Shown: positions 1 through 7,453 of the stretch, piece by piece | Layout: each line of letters starts with the position of its first letter | Position numbering within the stretch: the stretch's first letter is position 1 | Position numbers and translations under genes: made by a program | DNA from: an uncultured Pedobacter sp. | GTDB taxonomy: Bacteria; Bacteroidota; Bacteroidia; Sphingobacteriales; Sphingobacteriaceae | Length of the DNA: 24,750 nt | Direction of reading: 5' to 3' | Assembly: GCF_946479715.1 (NCBI RefSeq) | Contig: NZ_CAMLHF010000071.1 | Location: 1-24,750, forward strand | Notes under the pieces: generated by a model | What the model saw: the letters and a program-made list of their open reading frames with translations, nothing else | The model's database searches: none | Told to the model about the DNA's origin: nothing

Positions 1-401
1 AATCGGGGAGCTGGCAAGCTAAGTTCTTCCTGCAAACTGTAAAATTCGAGGCTGGGGATCTTCCTCCTGTTGTAGATATAGAACAATTAAATGGTACTTC
101 GCCTGCAAATATGCGAGCGCAGTTGAAAGAGTTTGTTTCTTATATTGAGAAAAGGGAGCAGGTAAAACCAATTATTTATACTGGGTTGTCGTTCTATAAT
201 GACTATTTGAAAGGGTATTTTGATAATTATCCTTTATGGATTGCCCATTATCATCAGCCAAAGCTTAAAGTTAATGAGGCTACAAAATGGTTCTTTTGGC
301 AACACTCTGATAAGGCAAGAATCTCAGGTATTAATCATGCAGTTGATTTTAATGTTTTTAAAGGTGATAGTACAACCTTTTCACAAATGTTGATTAAATA
401 A
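1..401 (+). CDS. GH25-family lysozyme (muramidase), 3' part only
   Basis: The open frame runs in from the left edge (first full codon at base 3) and ends with TAA at 399-401, so the N-terminus lies outside the window. About 132 residues are visible. They carry hallmarks of glycosyl hydrolase family 25: a PPVVDIE strand bearing the conserved acidic residues, a PIIYT strand, a W-I-A-H-Y segment, and near the end FFWQHS followed by GINHAVDFNVF. GH25 enzymes cut the MurNAc-GlcNAc bond of peptidoglycan. The visible part covers roughly the last two thirds of a usual catalytic domain, and no cell-wall-binding repeat follows it. Localisation cannot be judged without the N-terminus. The ATG at 111 is internal to the domain and is not the start. 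Confidence 0.85.
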   Translation, partial: SGSWQAKFFLQTVKFEAGDLPPVVDIEQLNGTSPANMRAQLKEFVSYIEKREQVKPIIYTGLSFYNDYLKGYFDNYPLWIAHYHQPKLKVNEATKWFFWQHSDKARISGINHAVDFNVFKGDSTTFSQMLIK

Positions 402-427
402 AATCCTTTCTGTTAATGGTTAGCTTA

Positions 428-450
428 AGTTATTTAAAAGAAAAATAACT
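428..450 (+). terminator. weak AT-rich hairpin after the GH25 gene
   Basis: An 8-base stem (agttattt / aaataact) with a 7-base loop lies 27 bases after the GH25 stop codon. It is almost all A-T and has no clean T tract, so it could be a weak terminator or chance. A second inverted repeat, ataatga-a-tcattat at 465-479, follows it upstream of the sigma gene. Confidence 0.25.
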
Positions 451-518
451 ACAGTTATAAATATATAATGAATCATTATTTCTAATATTACTAAAAATTA
501 TTTTTAAATATTGGGGGT

Positions 519-1052
519 ATGCAGGAGCTGGTCATTCGCATTCGGGAAAATGAGGACGAATCTGCATTTAATGAGCTTTACGAGGGATATGCAAATAAGT
601 TTTTCCGGTTCGCACAATCATTTGTGGGAGAGCGTGAGATTGCCGAAGAAATTGTAAATGATGTGTTGGTAAGGCTCTGGATTGAGCGTAAGGAAAACTT
701 GCGCATCAAAAATATGCAGGTTTACCTTTATACATCGATAAAGAATGCATGCCTAAATCATTTGCGTAGCATTACTTCTAAAAAGAATAATGAAGTAAAG
801 GTAACCGAAGCATATTATTTTCATTTGTCGGTTGATCCATCCCAGATTCTGATCAGTAAAGAGTTGTCAGATAATATGCTGAAGGCTATTAATGACTTAC
901 CTGCTAGATGCAAACTCATCTTTAAAATGGTAAAGGAAGATGATTTGTCCTGTAAAGAAGTAGCAAGTATTCTTGGGCTTTCTGATAAAACTGTATTTGC
1001 CCAGTTATCCATTGCACTTAAGAAACTTGATTCGGCAATTCATAGTAAATAG
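519..1052 (+). CDS. ECF-type RNA polymerase sigma factor (FecI-like)
   Basis: This 177-residue protein has the two-domain layout of extracytoplasmic-function sigma factors. Region 2 spans about residues 14-82 (FNELYEGYANKFFRFAQSFV, then EIAEEIVNDVLVRLW and the YLYTSIKNACLNHLR segment that contacts the -10 element). Region 4 spans about 118-172, with the helix-turn-helix CKEVASILGLSDKTVFAQLS. There is no region 1 or 3, and the length is normal for the family. The gene is followed by a FecR-type anti-sigma gene and a SusC gene with an STN domain. That is the standard trans-envelope signalling set of Bacteroidota, in which substrate binding at the outer membrane frees the sigma factor to transcribe the transporter genes. 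A G-rich stretch directly before the ATG is too close to be a normal ribosome site, which is common in this phylum. Confidence 0.93.
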   Translation: MQELVIRIRENEDESAFNELYEGYANKFFRFAQSFVGEREIAEEIVNDVLVRLWIERKENLRIKNMQVYLYTSIKNACLNHLRSITSKKNNEVKVTEAYYFHLSVDPSQILISKELSDNMLKAINDLPARCKLIFKMVKEDDLSCKEVASILGLSDKTVFAQLSIALKKLDSAIHSK

Positions 1053-1075
1053 AATTGTTCTATCGCACTAGCATT

Positions 1076-1158
1076 CGTCATCTCGACGATAGGAGAGATC
1101 TCTTGGTTATGCCAATTTGCTTCGTAGCCAAGAGATCTCTCCTATCGTCGAGATGACG
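1076..1158. repeat. long palindromic repeat element, copy 1
   Basis: Two perfectly complementary 31-base arms (1076-1106 and 1128-1158) flank a 21-base loop. The left arm begins cgtcatctcgacgatagg and contains the self-complementary decamer agagatctct. It lies between the sigma and anti-sigma genes. A second copy with the same 30-base arms is at 16113-16211. No T tract follows it, so it is not a typical intrinsic terminator, though RNA from either strand would fold into a very stable stem. It resembles REP/MITE-like dispersed elements, but no transposase is nearby. Confidence 0.9.
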
Positions 1159-1216
1159 GCTTAAGAGATGGTAAAAGTCATTCATAAGAATTTCAAAAAT
1201 ATTTTTATTTCTTTTA

Positions 1217-1242
1217 GGAATATCGATACCCTCGCGTGTCTT
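1217..1242 (+). promoter_or_regulatory. putative ECF sigma-dependent promoter of the fecR-susCD genes
   Basis: GGAAT (1217-1221) and GTCTT (1238-1242) are separated by 16 bases. This matches the general ECF promoter layout of a GGAAC-like -35 box and a GTC-containing -10 box. It lies 24-49 bases before the fecR start and downstream of the palindromic repeat. The -10 part also belongs to a small inverted repeat (gtgtct 1236-1241, agacac 1249-1254). Its use by the sigma factor encoded just upstream is an inference. Confidence 0.45.
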
Positions 1243-1265
1243 TACCTTAGACACTATTTATATAT

Positions 1266-2339
1266 ATGATAAAATCCAGGTTTATTGAATTGATGGCCAA
1301 AAGCATATCTAAATCTTCCACACCAGAAGAATTAGCTGAGCTGGAGGAGTTTTTTATTCATTTTCCGGAATATAGAAAAATGCAGGCTTTTACAGATGCA
1401 TTGACCACAGAGGAAAAACAACCCGACACTTTAGTAAAACAAAGAGATATTAATCAAAAGATTGATGGGCTTTGGGATAAAATCAGAACAGAGGAAAACA
1501 CGATTACACCTGTTAAAGAGGCTAAGATAAGTTCATTAATATATTGGAAGTGGATAGCAGCAGCATTGGTTATGGGCATTTTAACCGTGTTTTTTTTCTA
1601 TGGAAGAAAACCAGCTGTTCCGGATCAGTTTGCAGGTTCAGAAATGCACCGGATCTATGTTCCTTTTGGGAAAACCAGAGACTTGAAATTGTCTGATGGC
1701 ACAAAAGTTAAATTGAATGCAGGGAGTACGTTTACTTACCCGGAAGTGTTTTCTGCTACAAGCAGAGAAGTGAGCCTGAAGGGCGAAGGTTTTTTTCAGG
1801 TAGAAAAAAATCCTAAAAGACCTTTTCTGGTTCATACCGAGAAGTTCATTGTAAAGGTATTAGGGACTGTGTTTAATGTTAAGGCATATGAAACAGATAA
1901 GAAGGTTGAAACTACATTACTTAGCGGAAAAATCCTGGTTGAATTAAATGATAAGCCAGAAAAGAAGATTGTGATGCTGCCCAATGAAAAGCTTACTGTT
2001 GCTAATGACCTGGAGCAGGGCAGAAATACTGATAAAAAAGCAGCAGTACTGGAGTATCAGCTAGAGAGACTATCTGAAGCCAATACACAAGATGTTAAAG
2101 AGATTGCCTGGCTGAGCAATAAAATGATTTTTACAAATGAAAGTTTCGAAGAAGTAGGCAAACAGATTGAGAGACGATTCGATGTACAAATGGTATTTGA
2201 TAATGAAACCTTGAAAAAAGAAGAAATTAGCGGGGTGTTTGAAGAAGAATCTTTGGAACAAGCACTCTCATTAATAAAAATGACCACTCCATTTAAGTTC
2301 AGAAGGGATAAAGGAGTAGTTCACCTCTCTGCACCATAA
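1266..2339 (+). CDS. FecR-family anti-sigma factor, inner membrane
   Basis: This 357-residue single-pass membrane protein has the classic Bacteroidota FecR layout. A cytoplasmic N-terminal segment (1-90) would bind the sigma factor. One membrane helix covers about 92-112 (IYWKWIAAALVMGILTVFFF). A periplasmic FecR domain covers about 128-222, including GKTRDLKLSDGTKVKLNAGS and the EGFFQVEKNPKRPFLVHT stretch. A C-terminal DUF4974-like domain (about 283-353) contains FEEVGKQIERRFDVQMVF. The DUF4974 part has an STN-like fold and is thought to meet the STN domain of the partner SusC. It follows the sigma gene after a 213-base gap that holds a palindromic repeat and an ECF-like promoter, so it may have its own transcript as well as read-through. 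The ATG at 1266 is the natural start. Confidence 0.93.
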   Translation: MIKSRFIELMAKSISKSSTPEELAELEEFFIHFPEYRKMQAFTDALTTEEKQPDTLVKQRDINQKIDGLWDKIRTEENTITPVKEAKISSLIYWKWIAAALVMGILTVFFFYGRKPAVPDQFAGSEMHRIYVPFGKTRDLKLSDGTKVKLNAGSTFTYPEVFSATSREVSLKGEGFFQVEKNPKRPFLVHTEKFIVKVLGTVFNVKAYETDKKVETTLLSGKILVELNDKPEKKIVMLPNEKLTVANDLEQGRNTDKKAAVLEYQLERLSEANTQDVKEIAWLSNKMIFTNESFEEVGKQIERRFDVQMVFDNETLKKEEISGVFEEESLEQALSLIKMTTPFKFRRDKGVVHLSAP

Positions 2340-2382
2340 GCAAATAATTAACCAATAATAAAAACCAAATTAAACTAAAAAA

Positions 2383-2412
2383 ATGAAGAAATTTTATCTA
2401 ACCGATTCCTGA
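2383..2412 (+). other. possible 9-codon leader peptide before susC
   Basis: An ATG at 2383 opens a 9-codon reading frame (MKKFYLTDS, stop TGA) in the 193-base gap between fecR and susC. It is followed 18 bases later by a hairpin. The short frame could be a leader or a decayed remnant of a longer frame, since another phase continues as NRFLKIHK to a TAA. Evidence is limited to position and the plausible start. Confidence 0.2.
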
Positions 2413-2430
2413 AAATCCACAAATAAATAA

Positions 2431-2452
2431 GGGAAGAATTGCAGTTCTTCCC
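2431..2452 (+). promoter_or_regulatory. stem-loop in the fecR-susC gap
   Basis: GGGAAGAA (2431-2438) pairs with TTCTTCCC (2445-2452) around a 6-base loop. Six bases further on is a perfect 12-base palindrome, aaatccggattt (2458-2469). There is no T tract, so complete termination is unlikely. An attenuator or processing site that sets the ratio of anti-sigma to transporter is possible. Confidence 0.4.
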
Positions 2453-2532
2453 CTTAAAAATCCGGATTTAATTCACAAGAGTAAGCGTTGTAATGGACTT
2501 GCTCTATTCCTTAATTTTCAAAAACAAATGTA

Positions 2533-5500
2533 ATGAAAAAGATTACAAAAGCTTTTGCGTGGCTTTATATGCAACCACCTTTTAAAATAATTTTGCTAAT
2601 GAAAGGAGCATTATTACTAATTATGTTCACCTGTTTACAGGTTTCGGCGAATGTTTACTCTCAGGAAAAGTTCTCACTTGATTTAAAACAGACGGAAGTA
2701 AGCAACATTCTCACAAAGATTCAAAAACAAAGTAACTACCGCTTTTTTTACAATTATGCCAGCTTAAAGAAGCTGGGTAAAGTAGATCTGCAGGTAAAAG
2801 ATGCAGGCATCCACGCCATTATGGATGCATTAATGGGCAGTAAATTGCCATATAAAATAGCTGATGATCATGTGGTGATCATTGGTGCGCCAGAAGCCCA
2901 GATTGCCATAAAAGGTAAAGTTGTAGATTCAAAAGGAGAAACCCTTATAGGAGTTAGTGTTAAATTACAAGGAACTAATATTGGTGCTACAACTAATGTT
3001 AATGGTGAATTTGTAATTAATGCTCCTGAAAACGGGGTTTTAGAGTTTAGTTATGTTGGCTATGAAAAACAGATAGTTAATATAGCCGGACAAACTAACC
3101 TGACCATTACTATGGTTGAAACGAATTCCAATTTGGATGAGATTGTTGTAGTAGGTTATGGTACCTCTAAAAAAATAGATGTTACGGGATCAATAGCCAG
3201 TATTAAAGGTAGCGATATTCAGAACCTGCCTGTAAGTACAGTTGCCCAGGCATTGGAAGGCAGAGCAACGGGTGTTAATATTGTTCGTAATGATGGAACT
3301 CCCGGTGCTGCACCAAGTATCCGTATCCGTGGTACCGGTACTATAAATGATGCTAACCCTTTGGTAGTAATTGATGGAGTACCTTCCGGTAATCCTGATG
3401 CCTTAAGTGATGTGAATCCTAATGATATTGCTTCAATAGAGATATTAAAGGATGCATCGTCAAGCGCTATTTATGGCACAAGAGCTGCGAATGGAGTTGT
3501 TTTGGTAACTACTAAAAGAGGTAGTTACAGTCAGAAATTGGCTACTTCTATAAACGCATATACAGGTGTTTCTAAATCTACCAAGTACATTGACTTGCTT
3601 ACGGCTCCTGATCTTTATACACTTAAAAGAGAAAGATTTACTAACGATGGGGCTGCTATTGAAGCACCATGGAATGATGCATATTATTCGACCCAGCGTA
3701 CAGACTGGCAGAAAGCCATCCTGGGAAGCGGAAAAGTAAATAATCTTGATCTTAATCTTCAGGGCGGCAATGAGGTTTCTACCTATTATTTTTCTACCTC
3801 TTTTTACGATGAAAAAGGGATTATCGACAAGTCTTACTTTAAACGCTTTAGTACCCGTATCAATTCGGAACATAAGATCAAACCCTGGTTAAAATTAGGA
3901 CAAAACTTGCAGGTAACTTATGGGGAAACCAATGGTTTTAATAATAATGATTCTCAGACAGGCCTTCTCTTTTCTGCGTTAAGGTTTAATCCTGCAATTC
4001 CTACCATCAATGATGATGGAACATATGGAACCTCAAAAGCTTTTGCCAATCAGTTAGGTGATATCAATAATCCTTATTCAACCATTCAGCAGGCAGATGC
4101 TTATAACCGCAAATACAGAGCTATTGCGAATGTATTTGCAGAGGTGCCAATTTATAAAGATTTAAAATTCCGCGCTAACTATGGTTTCGATGGTACAATT
4201 GGCCGTAGTTATTCTTTTAACATAGAAGACAGAATCCAAACAAGAGAAACAACAAGTTCAACACTAACACAGGCAGAAGCAGAGAATTATTCACACTTGT
4301 TAGATCTTGTTCTTACTTACGATAAAGTAATCAGCAAAAGTCATATCACTTTCACTGGCGGATATTCTTCACAAAGTTTTAGAGGAAGCTATTTCTCTGC
4401 TGGTAGAGTGGGGTATGATGATACTTCTAAAGATCAAAGGACTTTAAGAAAAGGAAATGCCTTTTTAACTGCCGATGGTAGTTATGATGATCCGTCGGGC
4501 CTGGAATCTGTTTTTGCAAGGGGATTTTATGATTACGATGGAAGATTTTTAGCAACTCTGACCTTTAGAGCAGATGGTTCATCAAAATTTGCTGCCGGAA
4601 ACCGTTGGGGTTACTTCCCTGCATTCTCTTTAGGATGGAGAGTGTCTAATGAGAAATTCATGAAAGATGTGAGCTGGATAAGCAATTTAAAGATCACTGG
4701 AGGATGGGGAGAGCTGGGTAACCAAAATATACGTGGTTTCCAGTACGCGAGTTCGATTGTTGTTGGGAATACTTATGGTACAAATGGCTATACTTTTGGA
4801 GGTTTTGGTGTTAATGGTTCGGCAGTAACAATAACTGCTAATCCGGATATTACCTGGGAGCGTGCAGCCATGACCAATGTGAGTTTGGAGGCAGGCTTTT
4901 TAAACAATAAGTTAAGCACTACAATTACCTATTTTGATAAAAACACCAATAAAATGCTTGTGCCTGCCTTATTAATAGGAACAGCAGGAAGAGTAACTGC
5001 TCCTGACATAAATATCGGGAACATGAATAATCGTGGTATAGAGGCAGAGGTGAACTACCAATCGGGTGATACCTTTAAATACTCTTTTGGACTTAACGGC
5101 TCATTCATCAAAAATGAAGTAACTAAGCTTTATGGCTTAAATGCCTTTATTCCTTCTACAGTTTATGGCCGTTCTAGTCAGGAAATTTCAAGAACCTATG
5201 AAGGCCAGTCTATAGCTTCTTTTTACGGGTGGAAAACAGCAGGACTGTACCAAACTCAGGCTGAGGTTGACAATGATCCTTATTTGAAGAATGATTCAAG
5301 AAAAGGTGCTATAAAGCCAGGAGATGTTCGTTTTGTTGACATCAACGGAGATGGGATGATTGACGGAGCAGATAGAACCTATCTGGGAAATCCTAATCCA
5401 AAAGCAACTTTGGGCTTTCAAACCAGTCTGTCTTACAAAGGGTTCGACCTATCAGCAAACTTAACAGGCGTATTTGGTGTGAGTTTGTATAATGCAGATA

Positions 5501-5895
5501 GGATGCAAGGCATGGATCCGACCTATTCTTTTAACCTTTATGCCGAAACATTAAATAGATGGACAGGGCCAGGAACAAGTAATTCAATACCAAGGATGTC
5601 ACTTGATCGTGCAAATGAGAACTATCGTACTTCAGATCTGTTTGTTGAAAATGGTAACTATGTTAGCTTAAAGAATTTAACAATAGGCTATACACTGCCT
5701 GATTTTATTGTGAAAAAGGCCACTTTTAATAGTTTAAGGTTATATGTGACTGGTCAGAATTTATTCATGATCACCAATTATTCGGGTTATACTCCTGAAT
5801 TGGGATATACAAATGGCAATAGACAAAGAGGCGTTGATGTTGCTCAATATCCATCTGTACGCTCGTTCACATTTGGTTTAACCCTTAAAATCTAA
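2533..5895 (+). CDS. susC: SusC/RagA-family TonB-dependent outer-membrane transporter with STN domain
   Basis: This 1120-residue protein has the full layout of a signal-transducing SusC homologue. A hydrophobic export segment (about 22-40) is followed by an STN domain (about 46-115; QTEVSNILTKIQKQSNYRFF). A CarboxypepD_reg-like beta domain covers about 126-195 (IKGKVVDSKGETLIGVSVKL), then DEIVVVGYGT and the plug (about 215-335, with IRIRGTGTINDANPLVVIDG and SSAIYGTRAANGVVLVTTKRG-like motifs). A large beta barrel runs to the C-terminus, which ends in FTFGLTLKI. SusC forms the barrel of a pedal-bin importer with SusD and uses TonB energy to take up oligomers. The STN domain is found in members that signal to a FecR partner, and fecR lies immediately upstream. 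The start at 2533 gives a long charged N-terminus, common in Sphingobacteriaceae; an internal Met at residue 23 is an alternative. The substrate is not readable from sequence, and no glycoside hydrolase is encoded nearby. Confidence 0.95.
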   Translation: MKKITKAFAWLYMQPPFKIILLMKGALLLIMFTCLQVSANVYSQEKFSLDLKQTEVSNILTKIQKQSNYRFFYNYASLKKLGKVDLQVKDAGIHAIMDALMGSKLPYKIADDHVVIIGAPEAQIAIKGKVVDSKGETLIGVSVKLQGTNIGATTNVNGEFVINAPENGVLEFSYVGYEKQIVNIAGQTNLTITMVETNSNLDEIVVVGYGTSKKIDVTGSIASIKGSDIQNLPVSTVAQALEGRATGVNIVRNDGTPGAAPSIRIRGTGTINDANPLVVIDGVPSGNPDALSDVNPNDIASIEILKDASSSAIYGTRAANGVVLVTTKRGSYSQKLATSINAYTGVSKSTKYIDLLTAPDLYTLKRERFTNDGAAIEAPWNDAYYSTQRTDWQKAILGSGKVNNLDLNLQGGNEVSTYYFSTSFYDEKGIIDKSYFKRFSTRINSEHKIKPWLKLGQNLQVTYGETNGFNNNDSQTGLLFSALRFNPAIPTINDDGTYGTSKAFANQLGDINNPYSTIQQADAYNRKYRAIANVFAEVPIYKDLKFRANYGFDGTIGRSYSFNIEDRIQTRETTSSTLTQAEAENYSHLLDLVLTYDKVISKSHITFTGGYSSQSFRGSYFSAGRVGYDDTSKDQRTLRKGNAFLTADGSYDDPSGLESVFARGFYDYDGRFLATLTFRADGSSKFAAGNRWGYFPAFSLGWRVSNEKFMKDVSWISNLKITGGWGELGNQNIRGFQYASSIVVGNTYGTNGYTFGGFGVNGSAVTITANPDITWERAAMTNVSLEAGFLNNKLSTTITYFDKNTNKMLVPALLIGTAGRVTAPDINIGNMNNRGIEAEVNYQSGDTFKYSFGLNGSFIKNEVTKLYGLNAFIPSTVYGRSSQEISRTYEGQSIASFYGWKTAGLYQTQAEVDNDPYLKNDSRKGAIKPGDVRFVDINGDGMIDGADRTYLGNPNPKATLGFQTSLSYKGFDLSANLTGVFGVSLYNADRMQGMDPTYSFNLYAETLNRWTGPGTSNSIPRMSLDRANENYRTSDLFVENGNYVSLKNLTIGYTLPDFIVKKATFNSLRLYVTGQNLFMITNYSGYTPELGYTNGNRQRGVDVAQYPSVRSFTFGLTLKI

Positions 5896-5900
5896 TCACC

Positions 5901-7382
5901 ATGAAAACAAAATATATCATATATACATGTCTATTTGTAGTGGCTTTTTCCACTGCATGTAAGAAAAATCTGGACCTTACTCAGAAAGGGGTTTACAATA
6001 CAGATAACTATTTCAGAAATGAAACCGATGCTATAAATACAATTTCTGGTATTTATAACTTATTAGCTCAGGAAGATTACATTTCTCATGCTGAAACTAC
6101 ATTTGATGTAGCATCAGATGATTACTGGCGTTCAGGAGATCATGCTGAGGATGAGGCTATAGAGAATTTGACTTACAATGCATCAAATGCACAGATAAAT
6201 TTTAGCTGGACCTATAAATATGAGACGGTGAACCGCTCAACAAATGCGATTATCAACATCCCAAAAATCACTGATATTACTCCAGCTATAAAAGACCGTA
6301 GCATGGGAGAAGCTTATTTCTTCAGAGCATTTGGCTACTGGAGATTAATGGTGATTTATGGCGACGTACCTATTGTTACTGAAGAGGACTACGCTAAGAG
6401 TAACTTCAATATACCAAAATCGTCAATCGAGGAGGTTCGTAAACAAATAGAAGCAGATCTTTTGAAAGCTGTAGACCTTTTACCGGAAAACTATGGTGCT
6501 GCGGATTTTGGAAGGGTGAGTAAGGGAACCGCTTTAGGATTGCTGACTAAATTGTATATGTATTGGGAAAAGTTACCAGAAGCAATTACAACTGGCGAAA
6601 AATTAATAAACAATAGTAAATATGCATTGGCAGCTACTTATGCAGAGAACTTTACCAGGGCTAATAAAAATAGTACTGAGCTTCTGATGTCTGTACAGGG
6701 ATTACAAAATGTAATGTCTAATGATTATACGATTTATTATATTCCAAGAGCTTGGGGAGGATACGGATTTAGCCAGCCATTAAAAGGACTTGCAGATGAA
6801 TTTGAACTAAATGACCCACGTAAATCTGCTACATTATTAAGTGTAGGAGATAAGATAGATTTAGGGGATGGCAAAGGTGATACTGAATTTACATCAGATC
6901 TGTCATCAACGGGATTTAGCTTCCGTAAGTATGCGGTGTTTTTTCCGGCTGGTTCTTCAGAAGGAAATGGTGTAGACCATAATTATGCGGTTCCATTGAT
7001 GCGATCAGCTGATATTTATCTTTTAGTTGCCGAAGCAAAGATCCGTACTCAGGGAGCCGGAGCTGGAGATGCATTGATTAACCAGGTAAGACGCAGGGCT
7101 TCAGTATTATTACCTCCTGTTGTAAATGCAGGAATGAAAGAATTGATCCATGAAAGACGTGTTGAATTAGCAGGAGAAGGCGAAAGACATCAGGATTTGA
7201 TGAGATGGGATAAAAAGAACTTAGTTGATATAGCTGCAATATATAATCTGGCAAAATCAAAAGCTCCGGTAGATCAGGGCAAAACAGTGACTTTTGTACG
7301 TCCTAAGCATTATTATTATCCAATTCCTCAGGTTGAAATAGATAAAAGTAACGGCGTGTTAAAACAAAATCCAAATTACTAG
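5901..7382 (+). CDS. susD: SusD/RagB-family surface lipoprotein, nutrient binding
   Basis: This 493-residue protein starts 5 bases after the susC stop, so the two are co-transcribed. The N-terminus is a lipoprotein signal with the lipobox FSTAC (Cys20), followed by the usual NLDLTQKGVYNTDNYFRNE segment of SusD proteins. The TPR-rich core is visible as MGEAYFFRAFGYWRLMVIYG (about 134-153) and LGLLTKLYMYWEKLPEAITT. The C-terminal RagB/SusD part shows ADIYLLVAEAKIR, then ELIHERRVELAGEGERHQDL and the final YYPIPQVEIDKSNGVLKQNP. SusD caps the SusC barrel on the cell surface and captures the ligand. Length is typical. A strong terminator begins 9 bases after the stop, so the uptake operon ends here with no enzyme gene attached. 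Confidence 0.95.
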   Translation: MKTKYIIYTCLFVVAFSTACKKNLDLTQKGVYNTDNYFRNETDAINTISGIYNLLAQEDYISHAETTFDVASDDYWRSGDHAEDEAIENLTYNASNAQINFSWTYKYETVNRSTNAIINIPKITDITPAIKDRSMGEAYFFRAFGYWRLMVIYGDVPIVTEEDYAKSNFNIPKSSIEEVRKQIEADLLKAVDLLPENYGAADFGRVSKGTALGLLTKLYMYWEKLPEAITTGEKLINNSKYALAATYAENFTRANKNSTELLMSVQGLQNVMSNDYTIYYIPRAWGGYGFSQPLKGLADEFELNDPRKSATLLSVGDKIDLGDGKGDTEFTSDLSSTGFSFRKYAVFFPAGSSEGNGVDHNYAVPLMRSADIYLLVAEAKIRTQGAGAGDALINQVRRRASVLLPPVVNAGMKELIHERRVELAGEGERHQDLMRWDKKNLVDIAAIYNLAKSKAPVDQGKTVTFVRPKHYYYPIPQVEIDKSNGVLKQNPNY

Positions 7383-7390
7383 TACAATAT

Positions 7391-7423
7391 AAATAAGGGC
7401 ACTGATTTTCAGTGCCCTTATTT
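7391..7423 (+). terminator. intrinsic terminator of the susCD operon
   Basis: A 14-base perfect stem (7391-7404 with 7410-7423; core AAGGGCACTG / CAGTGCCCTT) has a 5-base loop, and T-rich sequence overlaps its 3' side. It lies directly after the susD stop. Confidence 0.9.
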
Positions 7424-7453
7424 TATTATGTCTAAAATTAAACGAACTCATTT

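Noticed and set aside
3460..3873. 137-codon minus-strand frame opposite susC
   Set aside because: It is antisense to the conserved plug and early barrel of SusC and shows no domain or start signal.
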